A stretch of 64,000 nt of DNA from Jiella avicenniae (GTDB lineage Bacteria > Pseudomonadota > Alphaproteobacteria > Rhizobiales > Rhizobiaceae). The notes beneath the pieces are model-generated. The model worked only from the letters and a program-made list of their open reading frames with translations. It was not told the DNA's origin and ran no database searches. This document shows, piece by piece, positions 44,452-53,276 of the stretch. Position 1 is the first letter of the stretch, and the number at the start of each line of letters is the position of its first letter. The position numbers were made by a program, and so were the translations under genes. The stretch lies in the NCBI RefSeq assembly GCF_021390325.1, contig NZ_JAJUWU010000019.1:62001-126000 (forward strand). Direction: 5' to 3'.

Positions 44452-46284
44452 ATGGACGGCGACATGAAGACCGACACCGAACCGGGCCGTCCGCCGCGCT
44501 GGCGGGGCCGAGCCGGCCGGCTCGTCGGATCGCTCGCACAGGGCACGGAAACGGCGCTGACGCGCTTTCCCGTGGCCTGCCTCGGCGTGTGTCTGTTCGC
44601 GCTCTTCAGCAACATGGCCGTCGCCGGCGTCGAGCTTCCCGATCCGCGGCGGCTCGTCTGGCTCCTCGCCGCGCTCTACGGTGCCTCCGCGGCGGCCGTC
44701 GCGACGACCCTGGCGGCGGAATCGCGCGGCTGGCGGCGCCCGGCGTCGCAGGTTCTGTCGCTGGGGGTGGCGCTTGTCGCGGGCGCGGCTCTCTACTGGG
44801 GCGGACGGGCCGACAGCCATCTGCCGGCGCTCACCGCGGCGCTGACACTCGCCATTCCACTCGCGCCCTATGTCCGGCACGGCGGGTCCGACCGCTTCTG
44901 GACGTTCGCCTTGTGGGCGGCGGTCGGCGCAACGCTTGCCTTTCTGTCCGTGCTCCTCTTCGTCCTCGGCCTTTCGGCGATCCTCGAGATGATCCGCTTC
45001 CTGTTCGAAGCGGGTCTGAGCTCACGCGACTACGAGCACATCTACACGACGGCCTTCACCCTCGTCGGGCCGCTCTTCGCGCTCGGTCGGCTGCCGCGCG
45101 ACTTCCAGGAGCGCGCGGAAATCGCCGAAGACCGTCTCGTCGGCGGCGTCCGTCTCCTGGTCGACTGGGTGGCCGCGCCGCTGGCCCTGGCGACTGCCTC
45201 CATCCTGCATCTCTACGCCGCGAAGATCGCGCTGACCGGAACGCTGCCGAAGAACGAGATCGGCTGGATCGTGACGTTCTACGCCCTCCTCGTGCTGGCG
45301 CTCAGAATTGCCGCCGAGCCGTTCCTGGCCGGTGGAGCGATGCCGACCCGGCTGTTTTCGCGGCTCTGGCACGTCAGCCTGATCGTCCCTCTGGCCCTCG
45401 GAGCGCTCGGCATTGCCATCCGGATCGGCGCCGAGGGGGTGACGCTGGAGCGCTATTACGTCGCCCTCGCCATCCTCGCGGCCGCGCTCGTCATCCTCGT
45501 CCAGTTGCTGCCCGGCCTTCGCCGGGACGTTCGCGTCATGGCGGCGATTCCCGTCGTTCTCCTGGCGCTTTCCGCCTTCGGACCCTGGGGCGCGTCGAGC
45601 CTCGTCGGCCGCAGCCAGACGGGGCGGATCGTCGCCGAATTCGGAGAGCGCGTGCCCGGCACGGAGACCATCGCCGTCAGGTCCGGCGCCCGACGCCCGG
45701 AGGCGCAGATCCGGCTTCGATCGCGGCTTTTTGCCCTCGAAGCGGCGGATCGTCTCGGTGCGCTGGCACCCCATCTCGAACCCGAACTGGCCGAACGGCT
45801 CGAGACGGCGCTGCGCAGCGAGCCGGAGCAGGCGATCACGATCGTCAACGAAGGCCTCGGGGCGGACGTGTCCGCCTGGGCGCAGGCCCGGCCGCGCGGT
45901 TTCGCGGCGCTGAAGCCGGGCGAGATCGACATCGGCGGCTACGACCGCGTCGCCATTGCCCGCATCGCGACGGCGGATACGCCGTCCGGTGACGCTTCGT
46001 CGCCGGCGCGGGTCGAAGGGATGAGCTTCATGCTCGAGGGGGACGATCTGGTCGCGGCGCAGGCGGGAGCGCAGGACCGGTTCCCGCTCGTCGCTGCGAT
46101 CGGAGAACTTCCGCAGGAACTCTTCACGGCCGACGCGCGGGAAACCGTGCCACCGGTCGTCGATCTCCGCAGCGAGGCGGGCCGCAGCCTGCGGCTCGCC
46201 ATCCGCCGTCTCGCCCGGGATGACGACGGCGCCGTCACCTTCCTGGAGTTCGACGCGTGCTACCGCCGGTCGGAATGGCCGTGA
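44452..46284 (+). CDS. DUF4153 membrane protein
   Basis: About 610 residues. The N-terminal 400 contain roughly 11-12 hydrophobic helices (for example FPVACLGVCLFALFSNMAV, WVAAPLALATASILHLYAAKI with the family signature LYAAKIALTG, and VSLIVPLALGALGIAIRIG). A soluble, probably periplasmic C-terminal domain of about 200 residues follows. The family's function is unknown. ATG 44452 is chosen; ATG 44464 and 44413 are alternatives. It lies between the phytoene-synthase-like gene and convergent trmFO. Confidence 0.78.
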   Translation: MDGDMKTDTEPGRPPRWRGRAGRLVGSLAQGTETALTRFPVACLGVCLFALFSNMAVAGVELPDPRRLVWLLAALYGASAAAVATTLAAESRGWRRPASQVLSLGVALVAGAALYWGGRADSHLPALTAALTLAIPLAPYVRHGGSDRFWTFALWAAVGATLAFLSVLLFVLGLSAILEMIRFLFEAGLSSRDYEHIYTTAFTLVGPLFALGRLPRDFQERAEIAEDRLVGGVRLLVDWVAAPLALATASILHLYAAKIALTGTLPKNEIGWIVTFYALLVLALRIAAEPFLAGGAMPTRLFSRLWHVSLIVPLALGALGIAIRIGAEGVTLERYYVALAILAAALVILVQLLPGLRRDVRVMAAIPVVLLALSAFGPWGASSLVGRSQTGRIVAEFGERVPGTETIAVRSGARRPEAQIRLRSRLFALEAADRLGALAPHLEPELAERLETALRSEPEQAITIVNEGLGADVSAWAQARPRGFAALKPGEIDIGGYDRVAIARIATADTPSGDASSPARVEGMSFMLEGDDLVAAQAGAQDRFPLVAAIGELPQELFTADARETVPPVVDLRSEAGRSLRLAIRRLARDDDGAVTFLEFDACYRRSEWP

Positions 46285-46348
46285 AGGGGCAGCGAAGACG
46301 CCGCCGTTCATGCCCGCAAACCGGACGACGTGAGCGGCGCGGCGAAGC

Positions 46349-47770
46349 CTACTCCGCCGCCTGCCGCGTCTCGGCGCCCGCGAGCCAGGCGGCAAAGTCG
46401 GCCAGCGCCCGGCGCGAAAGGGCGTTCTTCTTGGCTATGGCCTTTTCCTTGCCGCGGAAGCGTTTCTGGCCTTCCGGCTTCTGGATGGCGCCGGGCTCCA
46501 GCGGGGCGAACAGGCCGAAATTGACGTTCATCGGCTGAAAGGAGCGCTTGCCTCCTTCTTCCTGGTGGGCGAGGTGGCCGCCGGTGATGTGGGCGAGCAG
46601 CGCCCCCATGGCGGTGGTCTGCGGCGGCGCCGGGATCGCCTCGCCGCGCCGCTCGGCGGCGGTGAACCGCCCGGCCATCAGACCGACGGCAGCCGATTCG
46701 ACATAGCCCTCGCAGCCGGTGATCTGACCGGCAAAACGGACATGCGGCCGCGCCTTCAGCCTGAGGAAGCCATCGAGCAGCACCGGCGAGTTCAGGTAGG
46801 TGTTGCGGTGCAGGCCGCCGAGACGGGCGAATTCGGCATTTTGGAGCCCCGGGATCATCCGGAAGATCTCCGCCTGCGCGCCGTATTTCAGCTTCGTCTG
46901 GAAGCCGACCATGTTGTAGAGCGTGCCGAGCGCATTGTCCTGCCGAAGCTGGACGACGGCATAAGGCTTCACTTCGGGATCGTGGGCGTTGGTGAGCCCC
47001 ATCGGCTTCATCGGGCCGTGCCGCAGCGTTTCGGGCCCCCGCTCGGCCATCACCTCGATCGGCAGGCAGCCGTCGAAATAGGGCGTTCCCTCCCAGGACT
47101 TGAACTCGGCGCGGTCGCCCTCGACGAGAGCGGCGACGAAGCGCTCGTAGGTCTCCCTGTCGAGCGGGCAGTTGACGTAGTCCTTGCCGGTGCCGCCCGG
47201 CCCGACCTTGTCGTAGCGCGACTGGAACCAGGCCTTGTCCATGTCGATCGAATCGAAATGGACGATCGGCGCGATGGCATCGAAGAAGGCCAGCGCGTCC
47301 TCGCCCGTGGCCTTGCGGATCGATTCGGCGAGCGAAGGGGCGGTGAGCGGTCCGGTGGCGACGATGGTCGTGCCCCAGTCTTCCGGCGGCAGTCCGTCGA
47401 TTTCGCCGCGCTCGATCGTGACGCGCGGATGCTCGCCCAGGGCCTGGGTCACGGCAGCCGAAAAGCCTTCCCGGTCGACCGCGAGCGCACCACCCGCCGG
47501 AACCTGATGCTTGTCGGCCGTCGCCATGATCAGCGAGCCGGCGAGCCGCATCTCCGCGTGGATGACGCCGACGGCGTTGGCCGTGGCGTCGTCCGACCGG
47601 AAGGAGTTCGAGCAGACCAGTTCGGCAAGGCCGTCGGTCTTGTGCGCCTCGGTGCCGCGCACCGGGCGCATCTCGTGCAGGATGACGGGAATCCCGGCCT
47701 CGGCGATCTGCCAGGCGGCTTCGGAGCCGGCGAGACCGCCGCCGACGACGTGAATGGGTTCGTTGCTCAT
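46349..47770 (-). CDS. trmFO: methylenetetrahydrofolate-tRNA-(uracil-5-)-methyltransferase
   Basis: A 473-residue FAD enzyme that makes ribothymidine-54 in tRNA using methylenetetrahydrofolate. The FAD-binding Rossmann motif [19 protein letters not shown] is at the N-terminus (about 5-23), followed by [15 protein letters not shown] with the family cysteine. The C-terminal insertion domain contains [29 protein letters not shown] and MNVNFGLF. The gene is convergent with the DUF4153 gene and lies downstream of the sRNA array on the same strand. Confidence 0.93.
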   Translation of the reverse strand: MSNEPIHVVGGGLAGSEAAWQIAEAGIPVILHEMRPVRGTEAHKTDGLAELVCSNSFRSDDATANAVGVIHAEMRLAGSLIMATADKHQVPAGGALAVDREGFSAAVTQALGEHPRVTIERGEIDGLPPEDWGTTIVATGPLTAPSLAESIRKATGEDALAFFDAIAPIVHFDSIDMDKAWFQSRYDKVGPGGTGKDYVNCPLDRETYERFVAALVEGDRAEFKSWEGTPYFDGCLPIEVMAERGPETLRHGPMKPMGLTNAHDPEVKPYAVVQLRQDNALGTLYNMVGFQTKLKYGAQAEIFRMIPGLQNAEFARLGGLHRNTYLNSPVLLDGFLRLKARPHVRFAGQITGCEGYVESAAVGLMAGRFTAAERRGEAIPAPPQTTAMGALLAHITGGHLAHQEEGGKRSFQPMNVNFGLFAPLEPGAIQKPEGQKRFRGKEKAIAKKNALSRRALADFAAWLAGAETRQAAE

Positions 47771-47860
47771 CAGCGGTATTTAGGCGATGCGCCGGCGAAG
47801 CGAAACCGGGCCGTTTCCCCCTGGAAGGCTTCGGGTGCCGATTTCGATCCCGAGAACGAC

Positions 47861-47968
47861 AAAGCCCGTCGGGGGAGGACCGACGGGCTTTGCTTTTCTG
47901 ACCTGCATTTGGGAGGAGGATCTGCAGGTCGTATCCGCTCCGGCCCGGGAGGAGGTGGGCCTTTGCGA
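47861..47968 (-). ncRNA. CcsR/cuckoo-type sRNA unit 4 (last transcribed)
   Basis: Read on the minus strand, three hairpins follow in order. The first has stem GGGCC/GGCCC (47942-47961) around ACCTCCTCCC. The second has stem GACCTGCA/TGCAGGTC (47900-47930) with a CCTCCTCCC loop. The third has a 12-bp stem AAAGCCCGTCGG/CCGACGGGCTTT (47861-47891) with loop TCCTCCC. The last stem carries flanking A and T runs not present in the other units and looks like the array's terminator. The middle stem uses different bases from units 1-3, yet pairs perfectly, so the structure is conserved by compensatory change. Confidence 0.75.
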
Positions 47969-47996
47969 AACCTTGAAACTTTCGGGTTCCGGATGA

Positions 47997-48098
47997 GCCC
48001 GCCGGGGGAGGACCGGCGGGCTGCATCGGATGGTCTGCCAGTTGGGAGGAGGTCGGCAGACCGCTTTCGCCTCGGCCCGGGAGGAGGTGGGCTTCGGC
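47997..48098 (-). ncRNA. CcsR/cuckoo-type sRNA unit 3
   Basis: Three hairpins on the minus strand: GCCGAAGCCC/GGGCCGAGGC at 48069-48098 with a CCTCCTCCC loop; GGTCTGCC/GGCAGACC at 48032-48062 with a CCTCCTCCC loop; GCCCGCCGG/CCGGCGGGC at 47997-48021 with loop TCCTCCC. Nearly identical to units 1 and 2. Each pair of units is joined by a short linker with an internal GGAAC...GTTCC or similar stem. Confidence 0.78.
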
Positions 48099-48125
48099 AA
48101 ACCTTGAAACTTGGGTTCCGGATGA

Positions 48126-48227
48126 GCCCGCCGGGGGAGGACCGGCGGGCTGCATCGGATGGTCTGCCAGTTGGGAGGAGGTCGGCAGACCGCTTTCGCC
48201 TCGGCCCGGGAGGAGGTGGGCTTCGGC
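48126..48227 (-). ncRNA. CcsR/cuckoo-type sRNA unit 2
   Basis: Minus-strand hairpins at 48198-48227, 48161-48191 (GGTCTGCC/GGCAGACC) and 48126-48150 (GCCCGCCGG/CCGGCGGGC), with the loops CCTCCTCCC, CCTCCTCCC and TCCTCCC. This is virtually a copy of unit 3, 129 bases further upstream in the transcript. Confidence 0.78.
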
Positions 48228-48256
48228 AAACCTTGGAACTTTCGGGTTCCGAATGA

Positions 48257-48358
48257 GCCCGCCGGGGGAGGACCGGCGGGCTGCATCGGATGGTCTGCCT
48301 ATTGGGAGGAGGTCGGCAGACCGTATTCGCCTTGGCCTGGGAGGAGGATGGCCTCGGC
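48257..48358 (-). ncRNA. CcsR/cuckoo-type sRNA unit 1 (first after DUF1127)
   Basis: Minus-strand hairpins at 48329-48358 (an imperfect GCCGAGGCC/GGCCAAGGC stem around ATCCTCCTCCCA), 48292-48322 (GGTCTGCC/GGCAGACC) and 48257-48281 (GCCCGCCGG/CCGGCGGGC). The first two loops carry CCTCCTCCC and the third TCCTCCC. It begins 20 bases after the DUF1127 stop codon, so it is most simply processed from the same transcript. The first stem is the most diverged of the four copies. Confidence 0.78.
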
Positions 48359-48378
48359 GAAACTTGGAAACTCTCGGA

Positions 48379-48522
48379 TTACATAACCGTCCGGCGAGCG
48401 ACGGTCGGGATGTCGGTGCGCGCGATGCCGAGATCGGCGAGCTCGCGCTGCGACAGACGGTTGAGCTCGTTGACGGTCTCGCGGTAGCGGCGCCAGCTCT
48501 GGTACGAACGAACAAGGTTCAT
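48379..48522 (-). CDS. DUF1127 small protein heading the sRNA array
   Basis: A 47-residue protein with a classic DUF1127 sequence: a basic N-terminal helix (SYQSWRRYRETVNELNRLS) followed by QRELADLGIARTDIP. AAAGGAGG lies about 7 bases before its ATG. In Rhodobacter sphaeroides the DUF1127 protein CcaF1 is encoded immediately upstream of the CcsR sRNAs, which are processed from the same mRNA, and CcaF1 binds RNA. The same order here, with four CCTCCTCCC-hairpin units beginning 20 bases after the stop, makes it a likely counterpart. The frame is too short for usual ORF cut-offs. Confidence 0.85.
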   Translation of the reverse strand: MNLVRSYQSWRRYRETVNELNRLSQRELADLGIARTDIPTVARRTVM

Positions 48523-48931
48523 GTCGGAACCTCCTTTCAGATTTCACTTCAGCCACTTCGGGAGAGCGTCTTGCCGCTCTGTCCCGTTTCGTTGAGAGCA
48601 AAATATGATGGCCGGGCGTCCCCCGCTAGACGGAAGTCTGCATGGCTGCTCTGCGCATTGTGCAATGCAGCAAAGCTCGGAGATCCTCCAGCAGTGCCAG
48701 ACACTTGCAGGCGGATTCTGAAATTCGGGAGGACGTTTCGATGAGGGGGTTGGTCAACAACAGTGCTTTATCCGCTTCGCCCCGATGGTGCGGAGCGGAG
48801 GCGGTCGCGTCGCGGCTTTGGGCGGGAGATCGGGGAATTCTGCGGTCCAACCCCGCGGTTTTGCCCTTTCGTGGCCGAATTCACGATGATATAGAGGCCC
48901 GCGCTCGAGACCTCGGCGGCCGACGCGCTCT
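48523..48931. other. intergenic region between DUF1127 and tRNA-Leu
   Basis: About 410 bases carrying the promoter of the minus-strand DUF1127-sRNA transcript and that of the plus-strand tRNA-Leu/tig side. An inverted repeat GCATTG-TG-CAATGC lies at about 48655-48668, overlapping the 12-base motif TGCAATGCAGCA (48661-48672), which also occurs upstream of the small gene at 34.6 kb. I could not fix a -35/-10 pair with confidence, and I see no gene. Confidence 0.4.
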
Positions 48932-49016
48932 GCGGGTGTGGCGGAATTGGCAGACGCACTTGGTTTAGGTCCAAGCGCCGAGAGGCTTGGGGGTTCAAGT
49001 CCCTCCACCCGCACCA
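48932..49016 (+). tRNA. tRNA-Leu (anticodon UAG)
   Basis: An 85-nt tRNA including encoded CCA. Acceptor GCGGGTG pairs with CACCCGC. The anticodon stem CTTGG/CCAAG holds loop TTTAGGT with anticodon TAG at 48966-48968, reading CUA-type codons. A long class II variable arm (CGCCGAGAGGCTTG region) and the T-loop GGTTCAAGTCC confirm leucine identity. It lies 86 bases upstream of tig on the same strand. Confidence 0.95.
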
Positions 49017-49102
49017 TTTGCCGAATTCAATGAGAATGCGCCTGGCCGGGACCCGAAAGTGGCCGGCGGGCGCATCGGACAGGATCGAAAAGGTAATTCA
49101 GA

Positions 49103-50464
49103 ATGCAGGTTACGGAAACCAAGGCCGAGGGCCTGAAGCGCGAGATCGAGATTGTCGTGCCCGCCTCGGACCTTGAGGCGCGCCTTCAGACCCGCCTCTT
49201 CGAGGCCAAGGACAAGGTGCAGCTGAAGGGTTTCCGGCCCGGCAAGGTGCCCGTCGCCCATCTTCGCAAGATGTACGGCAAGTCGCTGATGGCCGAGATC
49301 GTCAACGAGATCCTCAACCAGACGCCGGGCTCGGTCATTTCCGACCGCAAGGAGCGGGCGGCGATGCGCCCCGAAATCGCGATGACCGAGGACGAGGGTG
49401 AGGCCGACAAGGTCCTCGCCGGCCAGAGCGACTTCAAGTTCACCCTGTCCTACGAGACCCTGCCGGACTTCGAGCTCAAGGATTCGAGCGGCATCAAGAT
49501 CGAGCGGCCGATCGTCGAGGTGTCCGAGGAGGAGGTCGACGAGCAGGTCGAGCGGATCGCCGAGAACGCCCGCACGTACGAGGACAAGGACGGCGCCGCC
49601 GAGAAGGGCGACAAGGTCACCGTCGACTTCGTCGGCAAGATCGACGGCGAAGCCTTCGAGGGCGGTTCGGCCGAGGACAGCGATCTCGTCATCGGCTCCG
49701 GCCGATTCATCCCCGGCTTCGAGGAGCAGTTGATCGGCACGGAGAAGGGCGGCGAGAAGGTCGTCGAGGTCACCTTCCCCGAGGATTACGGCGCCGCCCA
49801 TCTGGCCGGCAAGGCCGCGACCTTCGACGTCACGGTCAAGGCCGTCCAGGCGCCGACCGACACGGCCATCGACGACGAGATGGCGAAGAAGCTCGGCCTC
49901 GACTCCCTCGACAAGCTCAAGGAGATCGTCCGCGACCAGATCCAGAGCCAGTACGGCATGGCGACGCGTCAGAAGGTCAAGCGCCAGCTGCTCGATGCCC
50001 TCGACAAGGAGTACGACTTCGCGCTCCCCGAGAAGCTGGTCCAGGCCGAGTTCGACAACATCTGGAATCAGGTCCAGCGCGAGCTGACCGAGAGCGGCAA
50101 GTCCTTCGAGGACGAGGACACCACGGAGGAGAAGGCGCGCGAGGACTATCGCAAGCTCGCCGAGCGCCGCGTCCGTCTCGGACTGGTACTGTCGCAGATC
50201 GGCGAGAATGCCGGCGTCGAGGTCGGCGAGGAAGAGTTGCAGCGTGCCGTCTTCGAGCAGATGCGCCGCTATCCGGGCCAGGAGCAGGAAATCCTGAAGA
50301 TGTTCCAGGAAAATCCCGACGCCATCCAGAGCATTCGCGCGCCGCTCTACGAGGAGAAGGTCGTCGACCATCTGCTCGCCCAGGTCGAGGTCACCGACAA
50401 GACGGTCTCGAAGGAGGAATTGATGGCCGAGGACGAGATCGAGGAAAAGACCGTCGAGGCCTGA
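49103..50464 (+). CDS. tig: trigger factor
   Basis: A 453-residue ribosome-associated chaperone and prolyl isomerase. The N-terminal ribosome-binding domain carries the signature region [17 protein letters not shown] (about 46-62). The FKBP-type isomerase domain spans about 160-250 ([31 protein letters not shown]). The helical C-terminal chaperone arms complete it. It catches nascent chains at the ribosome exit. A strong terminator follows at 50496-50522. Confidence 0.94.
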   Translation: MQVTETKAEGLKREIEIVVPASDLEARLQTRLFEAKDKVQLKGFRPGKVPVAHLRKMYGKSLMAEIVNEILNQTPGSVISDRKERAAMRPEIAMTEDEGEADKVLAGQSDFKFTLSYETLPDFELKDSSGIKIERPIVEVSEEEVDEQVERIAENARTYEDKDGAAEKGDKVTVDFVGKIDGEAFEGGSAEDSDLVIGSGRFIPGFEEQLIGTEKGGEKVVEVTFPEDYGAAHLAGKAATFDVTVKAVQAPTDTAIDDEMAKKLGLDSLDKLKEIVRDQIQSQYGMATRQKVKRQLLDALDKEYDFALPEKLVQAEFDNIWNQVQRELTESGKSFEDEDTTEEKAREDYRKLAERRVRLGLVLSQIGENAGVEVGEEELQRAVFEQMRRYPGQEQEILKMFQENPDAIQSIRAPLYEEKVVDHLLAQVEVTDKTVSKEELMAEDEIEEKTVEA

Positions 50465-50495
50465 TCGCCAGGACCTCCTCGACGCACAGGTTCTA

Positions 50496-50522
50496 AGGGC
50501 CGGCCCCGCGCCGGCCCTTTTT
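50496..50522 (+). terminator. rho-independent terminator of tig
   Basis: AAGGGCCGG (50496-50504) pairs with CCGGCCCTT (50511-50519) around CCCCGC-type loop bases and runs into TTTTT. It begins 32 bases after the tig stop. Confidence 0.85.
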
Positions 50523-50647
50523 CGTTGGCTGCCGCACTCTCGTCAAAGCCGTCGGCGATAGGCCCCGGATATCGCAGCCGAGCGGCCCTGGTGCCGTCAC
50601 GCCGGCCCACCGGCCGATCCGCCTTCCACGAGAGACTTCTCCAACCC

Positions 50648-53062
50648 ATGAATTCCCTCTGCCCGCGCCACGCCGCCGCGAAAATGCTGGGCCTTCTGGC
50701 CGCCGTCGTCCTGTTCCTGGCCGTGTCGCCGCCGGTCGTCTTCGCACAGTCGATCCCCGGGCTCACCGGCGGATCGAGTGGCGCGGCGGAGAGTGAGACG
50801 CAGGCCGCGCCCGGCGAGCCGTCGCTCGACGATCTAATCGAGATTTTGGAGAACGACGACACCCGCAAGAAGCTCGTCGAGTCGCTCAAGGCGGCGGCCT
50901 ACCAGGCGCCCGAGAACGCTCCGAAGGGTGCGGCGACGCCGGAAGACGCGGAGAAGCCGGCCGAGATCGTCCGCTCCTTGCCCGGCCGCATCGCGGAATA
51001 CACACGCATGCTGATCGGCATGGCGGTCGAGAGCGTCGAGGAAGTTCCCGAGTATGTCGACTTGTCGATCGACATGCTGTCGGGCGCCGAATCGATCGAC
51101 ATTCCGAACATTCTCCAGGCGATCCTGCCGGTCGCGCTCGTCGCGCTCGTCGTCTTCTTCATCCTCTTCCTCGGACGTTTTCTCGAACGGGGATTGTTCC
51201 GGCGCCTCGCCGAGCGCGCCGAGCATTCCGGCCCGATCCAGAAACTCGGCTGTCTCCTTCTCTCTGGGGCGATCGAGGCCTTCGTCGTCGTCGTCAGCTG
51301 GGCCTGCGGCTATCTCGTCGCGACGCTCTACAGCGGCACCCGGCCGGTATTCAGCCAGGCGCTGTTCCTCAACGCGTTCCTTTTGATCGAACTGATCAAG
51401 GTGGGGCTATCGGCCTTCGTTGCGCCGAACTATCCGGGGCTGCGGCTGACGCCGTTTTCCAACCGGCAGGCGAGCTACTGGTATTTCTGGATCTCGAGGC
51501 TCGTCTCGATCCTCGGCTACACCTTCCTGTTCGTCGCGCCGATCGTCCAGTGGTCGTCGACGCTCGCCGCCGCCGAGGCCACCCAGTTCATCGTCGCCTT
51601 CGGCTCGCTGTGTCTGACCATCGGGCTCATCCTGAAGAACCGCGGCACGGTGCGCGAACGCCTGAAGCGGGCGCGCAAGAGCGGTGACAACAGCTTCCGG
51701 GCGATGGTCCACTCGTTCATCGGCCAGATCTGGTGGGGACTGGCGATCGCGGCGGCCCTCGCGCTCTTCATCGTCTGGCTGCAGAGCCCGGAGGACGGCC
51801 TGAAATTCGTTGCGATGGCGGCCGGCAAGTCGATCGCGGCGATGGCGCTGGGCGGCCTCGTCTTCTCGATCCTGGCGCGAATGATCGCCCATGGCGTGAA
51901 GATCCCGCAGGAGCTGAAATACCGCCTGCCGCTGTTGGAGCGGCGGTTGAACGGTTTCGTCCCCAAGATCCTCACGGTGATCAGCTTCGTCGTGATCGTG
52001 ACGGTGATCATGTTCATCCTCGACAGCTGGGAGCTGACGAATTTCGACCTCTGGTTCGCTTCGGCCATCGGTCAGGATTTCGTCGCCGGCTTCCTCGGTG
52101 CGATGCTCATCGTCGTCGTCGCGGTGGCGATCTATCTCGGCGTCTCGTCCTGGATCGAATACCGTCTCAACCCGAACTACGGTACGGTGCCGACGGCCCG
52201 CGAGCGCACCCTCCTGTCGCTGTTCAGAAACGCCTTCACCATCACTCTGATCGTGGTCATCTCGATGCTGGTGCTCTCGCAGATCGGCATCGACATCGCG
52301 CCGCTTCTCGCCGGTGCCGGTGTCGTCGGCCTCGCCATCGGTTTCGGTGCGCAGAAGCTCGTGCAGGACATCATCACCGGCGCCTTCATCCAGATCCAGA
52401 ACGCCATGAACGAGGGCGACGTCGTCGAACTCAACGGCGTCTCCGGCGTCGTCGAACAATTGACGGTGCGCTCCGTCGGCCTGCGCAGCCTCGACGGCAC
52501 ATGGTATCTCATCCCGTTCTCTTCGGTCGATCAGGTGGCGAATTTCTCCAAGGACTTCGCCTATTACGTCGCAGATCTCGGCGTCGCATACCGCGAGAAC
52601 GTCGAGGACGTGAAGACGCTGATGATCGACGCGTTCGAGGAGCTGAAGACGACGAGCGTCGGCGAGAACCTGATCTCCGGCTTCGACATGTGGGGCGTGA
52701 ACGAACTCGGTGATTCGGCCGTCGTCGTCAGAGGCCGGGTGATGACCAAGCCGGGGACCCAGTGGGGCGTCGGCCGCGCCTATCGCGAGATCGTGAAGCG
52801 GATGGCCGACGAGCGCGGCATCGAGATCCCGTTCCCGCACATGACGGTCTGGTTCGGCGAGGACCGCGGCGGCAAGGCGCCGCCGATCCGCCTGCGCAAC
52901 GAGCCGCAGCCGCGGCCGAAGGTCGTGGACCAGAAGCCGGCGGAGCCGGGTCACGAGGGTTACGACCGGGACATGACGCAGCACGGCACCACCGAGCCGG
53001 ACGGCCGTCCGATCCCGCCCGACGCGACGGACATCGACAGTGCCGGCGGCGGTCGCGGCTGA
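50648..53062 (+). CDS. large mechanosensitive channel, MscS family
   Basis: An 804-residue membrane protein. The signal peptide MNSLCPRHAAAKMLGLLAAVV... ends near VFAQS. A periplasmic region of about 110 residues precedes eight or nine further helices. The conserved MscS pore and beta domain follows: DIAPLLAGAGVVGLAIGFGAQKLVQDIITG (pore helix) and NEGDVVELNGVSGVVEQLTVRSVGLRSLDG (beta domain). The tail is proline-, glycine- and acid-rich. It opens under membrane tension to release solutes in osmotic downshock. Extra N-terminal helices place it with the MscK/YbdG-like large forms. Confidence 0.87.
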   Translation: MNSLCPRHAAAKMLGLLAAVVLFLAVSPPVVFAQSIPGLTGGSSGAAESETQAAPGEPSLDDLIEILENDDTRKKLVESLKAAAYQAPENAPKGAATPEDAEKPAEIVRSLPGRIAEYTRMLIGMAVESVEEVPEYVDLSIDMLSGAESIDIPNILQAILPVALVALVVFFILFLGRFLERGLFRRLAERAEHSGPIQKLGCLLLSGAIEAFVVVVSWACGYLVATLYSGTRPVFSQALFLNAFLLIELIKVGLSAFVAPNYPGLRLTPFSNRQASYWYFWISRLVSILGYTFLFVAPIVQWSSTLAAAEATQFIVAFGSLCLTIGLILKNRGTVRERLKRARKSGDNSFRAMVHSFIGQIWWGLAIAAALALFIVWLQSPEDGLKFVAMAAGKSIAAMALGGLVFSILARMIAHGVKIPQELKYRLPLLERRLNGFVPKILTVISFVVIVTVIMFILDSWELTNFDLWFASAIGQDFVAGFLGAMLIVVVAVAIYLGVSSWIEYRLNPNYGTVPTARERTLLSLFRNAFTITLIVVISMLVLSQIGIDIAPLLAGAGVVGLAIGFGAQKLVQDIITGAFIQIQNAMNEGDVVELNGVSGVVEQLTVRSVGLRSLDGTWYLIPFSSVDQVANFSKDFAYYVADLGVAYRENVEDVKTLMIDAFEELKTTSVGENLISGFDMWGVNELGDSAVVVRGRVMTKPGTQWGVGRAYREIVKRMADERGIEIPFPHMTVWFGEDRGGKAPPIRLRNEPQPRPKVVDQKPAEPGHEGYDRDMTQHGTTEPDGRPIPPDATDIDSAGGGRG

Positions 53063-53276
53063 GGCTTCATCGACGATGGGCCGTCGCCGGCTCCCAGTCA
53101 TCGCGAGGGATGGTTCGCCTGCCTCGGAATTTACCGCGAATGGCGCCGGCGGGGCGCCGGCGCGCCCGGCGGGTTGCGGAGCCCGGCCGCTACGCCCTAT
53201 CTAGGACGAGCGGGCCCCTTGCTGATTCTCGGCGATGCGGGCCCACCCATTCTCTCGCGCGATTTGAGACACGATC

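Larger units (their letters stand above)
47861..48358 (-). repeat. four-copy tandem array of ~130-bp hairpin units
   Basis: Units recur with periods of 133, 129 and 131 bases (third-hairpin starts 47864, 47997, 48126, 48257). Copies 1-3 are nearly identical; the terminal copy is more diverged, with compensatory stem changes. The array fills the space between the DUF1127 gene and trmFO. There are no unique spacers of uniform length, so this is not a CRISPR. In total eight CCTCCTCCC loops and four TCCTCCC loops are presented. Confidence 0.85.

Noticed and set aside
47861-48358. CRISPR array
   Set aside because: Units are ~130 bases, nearly identical throughout, with no unique spacers of equal length. 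The conserved parts are hairpins with CCTCCTCCC loops.
47787-48487. Small plus-strand ORFs with GGGAGGAGG ribosome-site-like sequences
   Set aside because: The GGAGGAGG stretches are loop sequences of minus-strand RNA hairpins, repeated with the array. The frames they precede are repeat-derived and non-conserved-looking.
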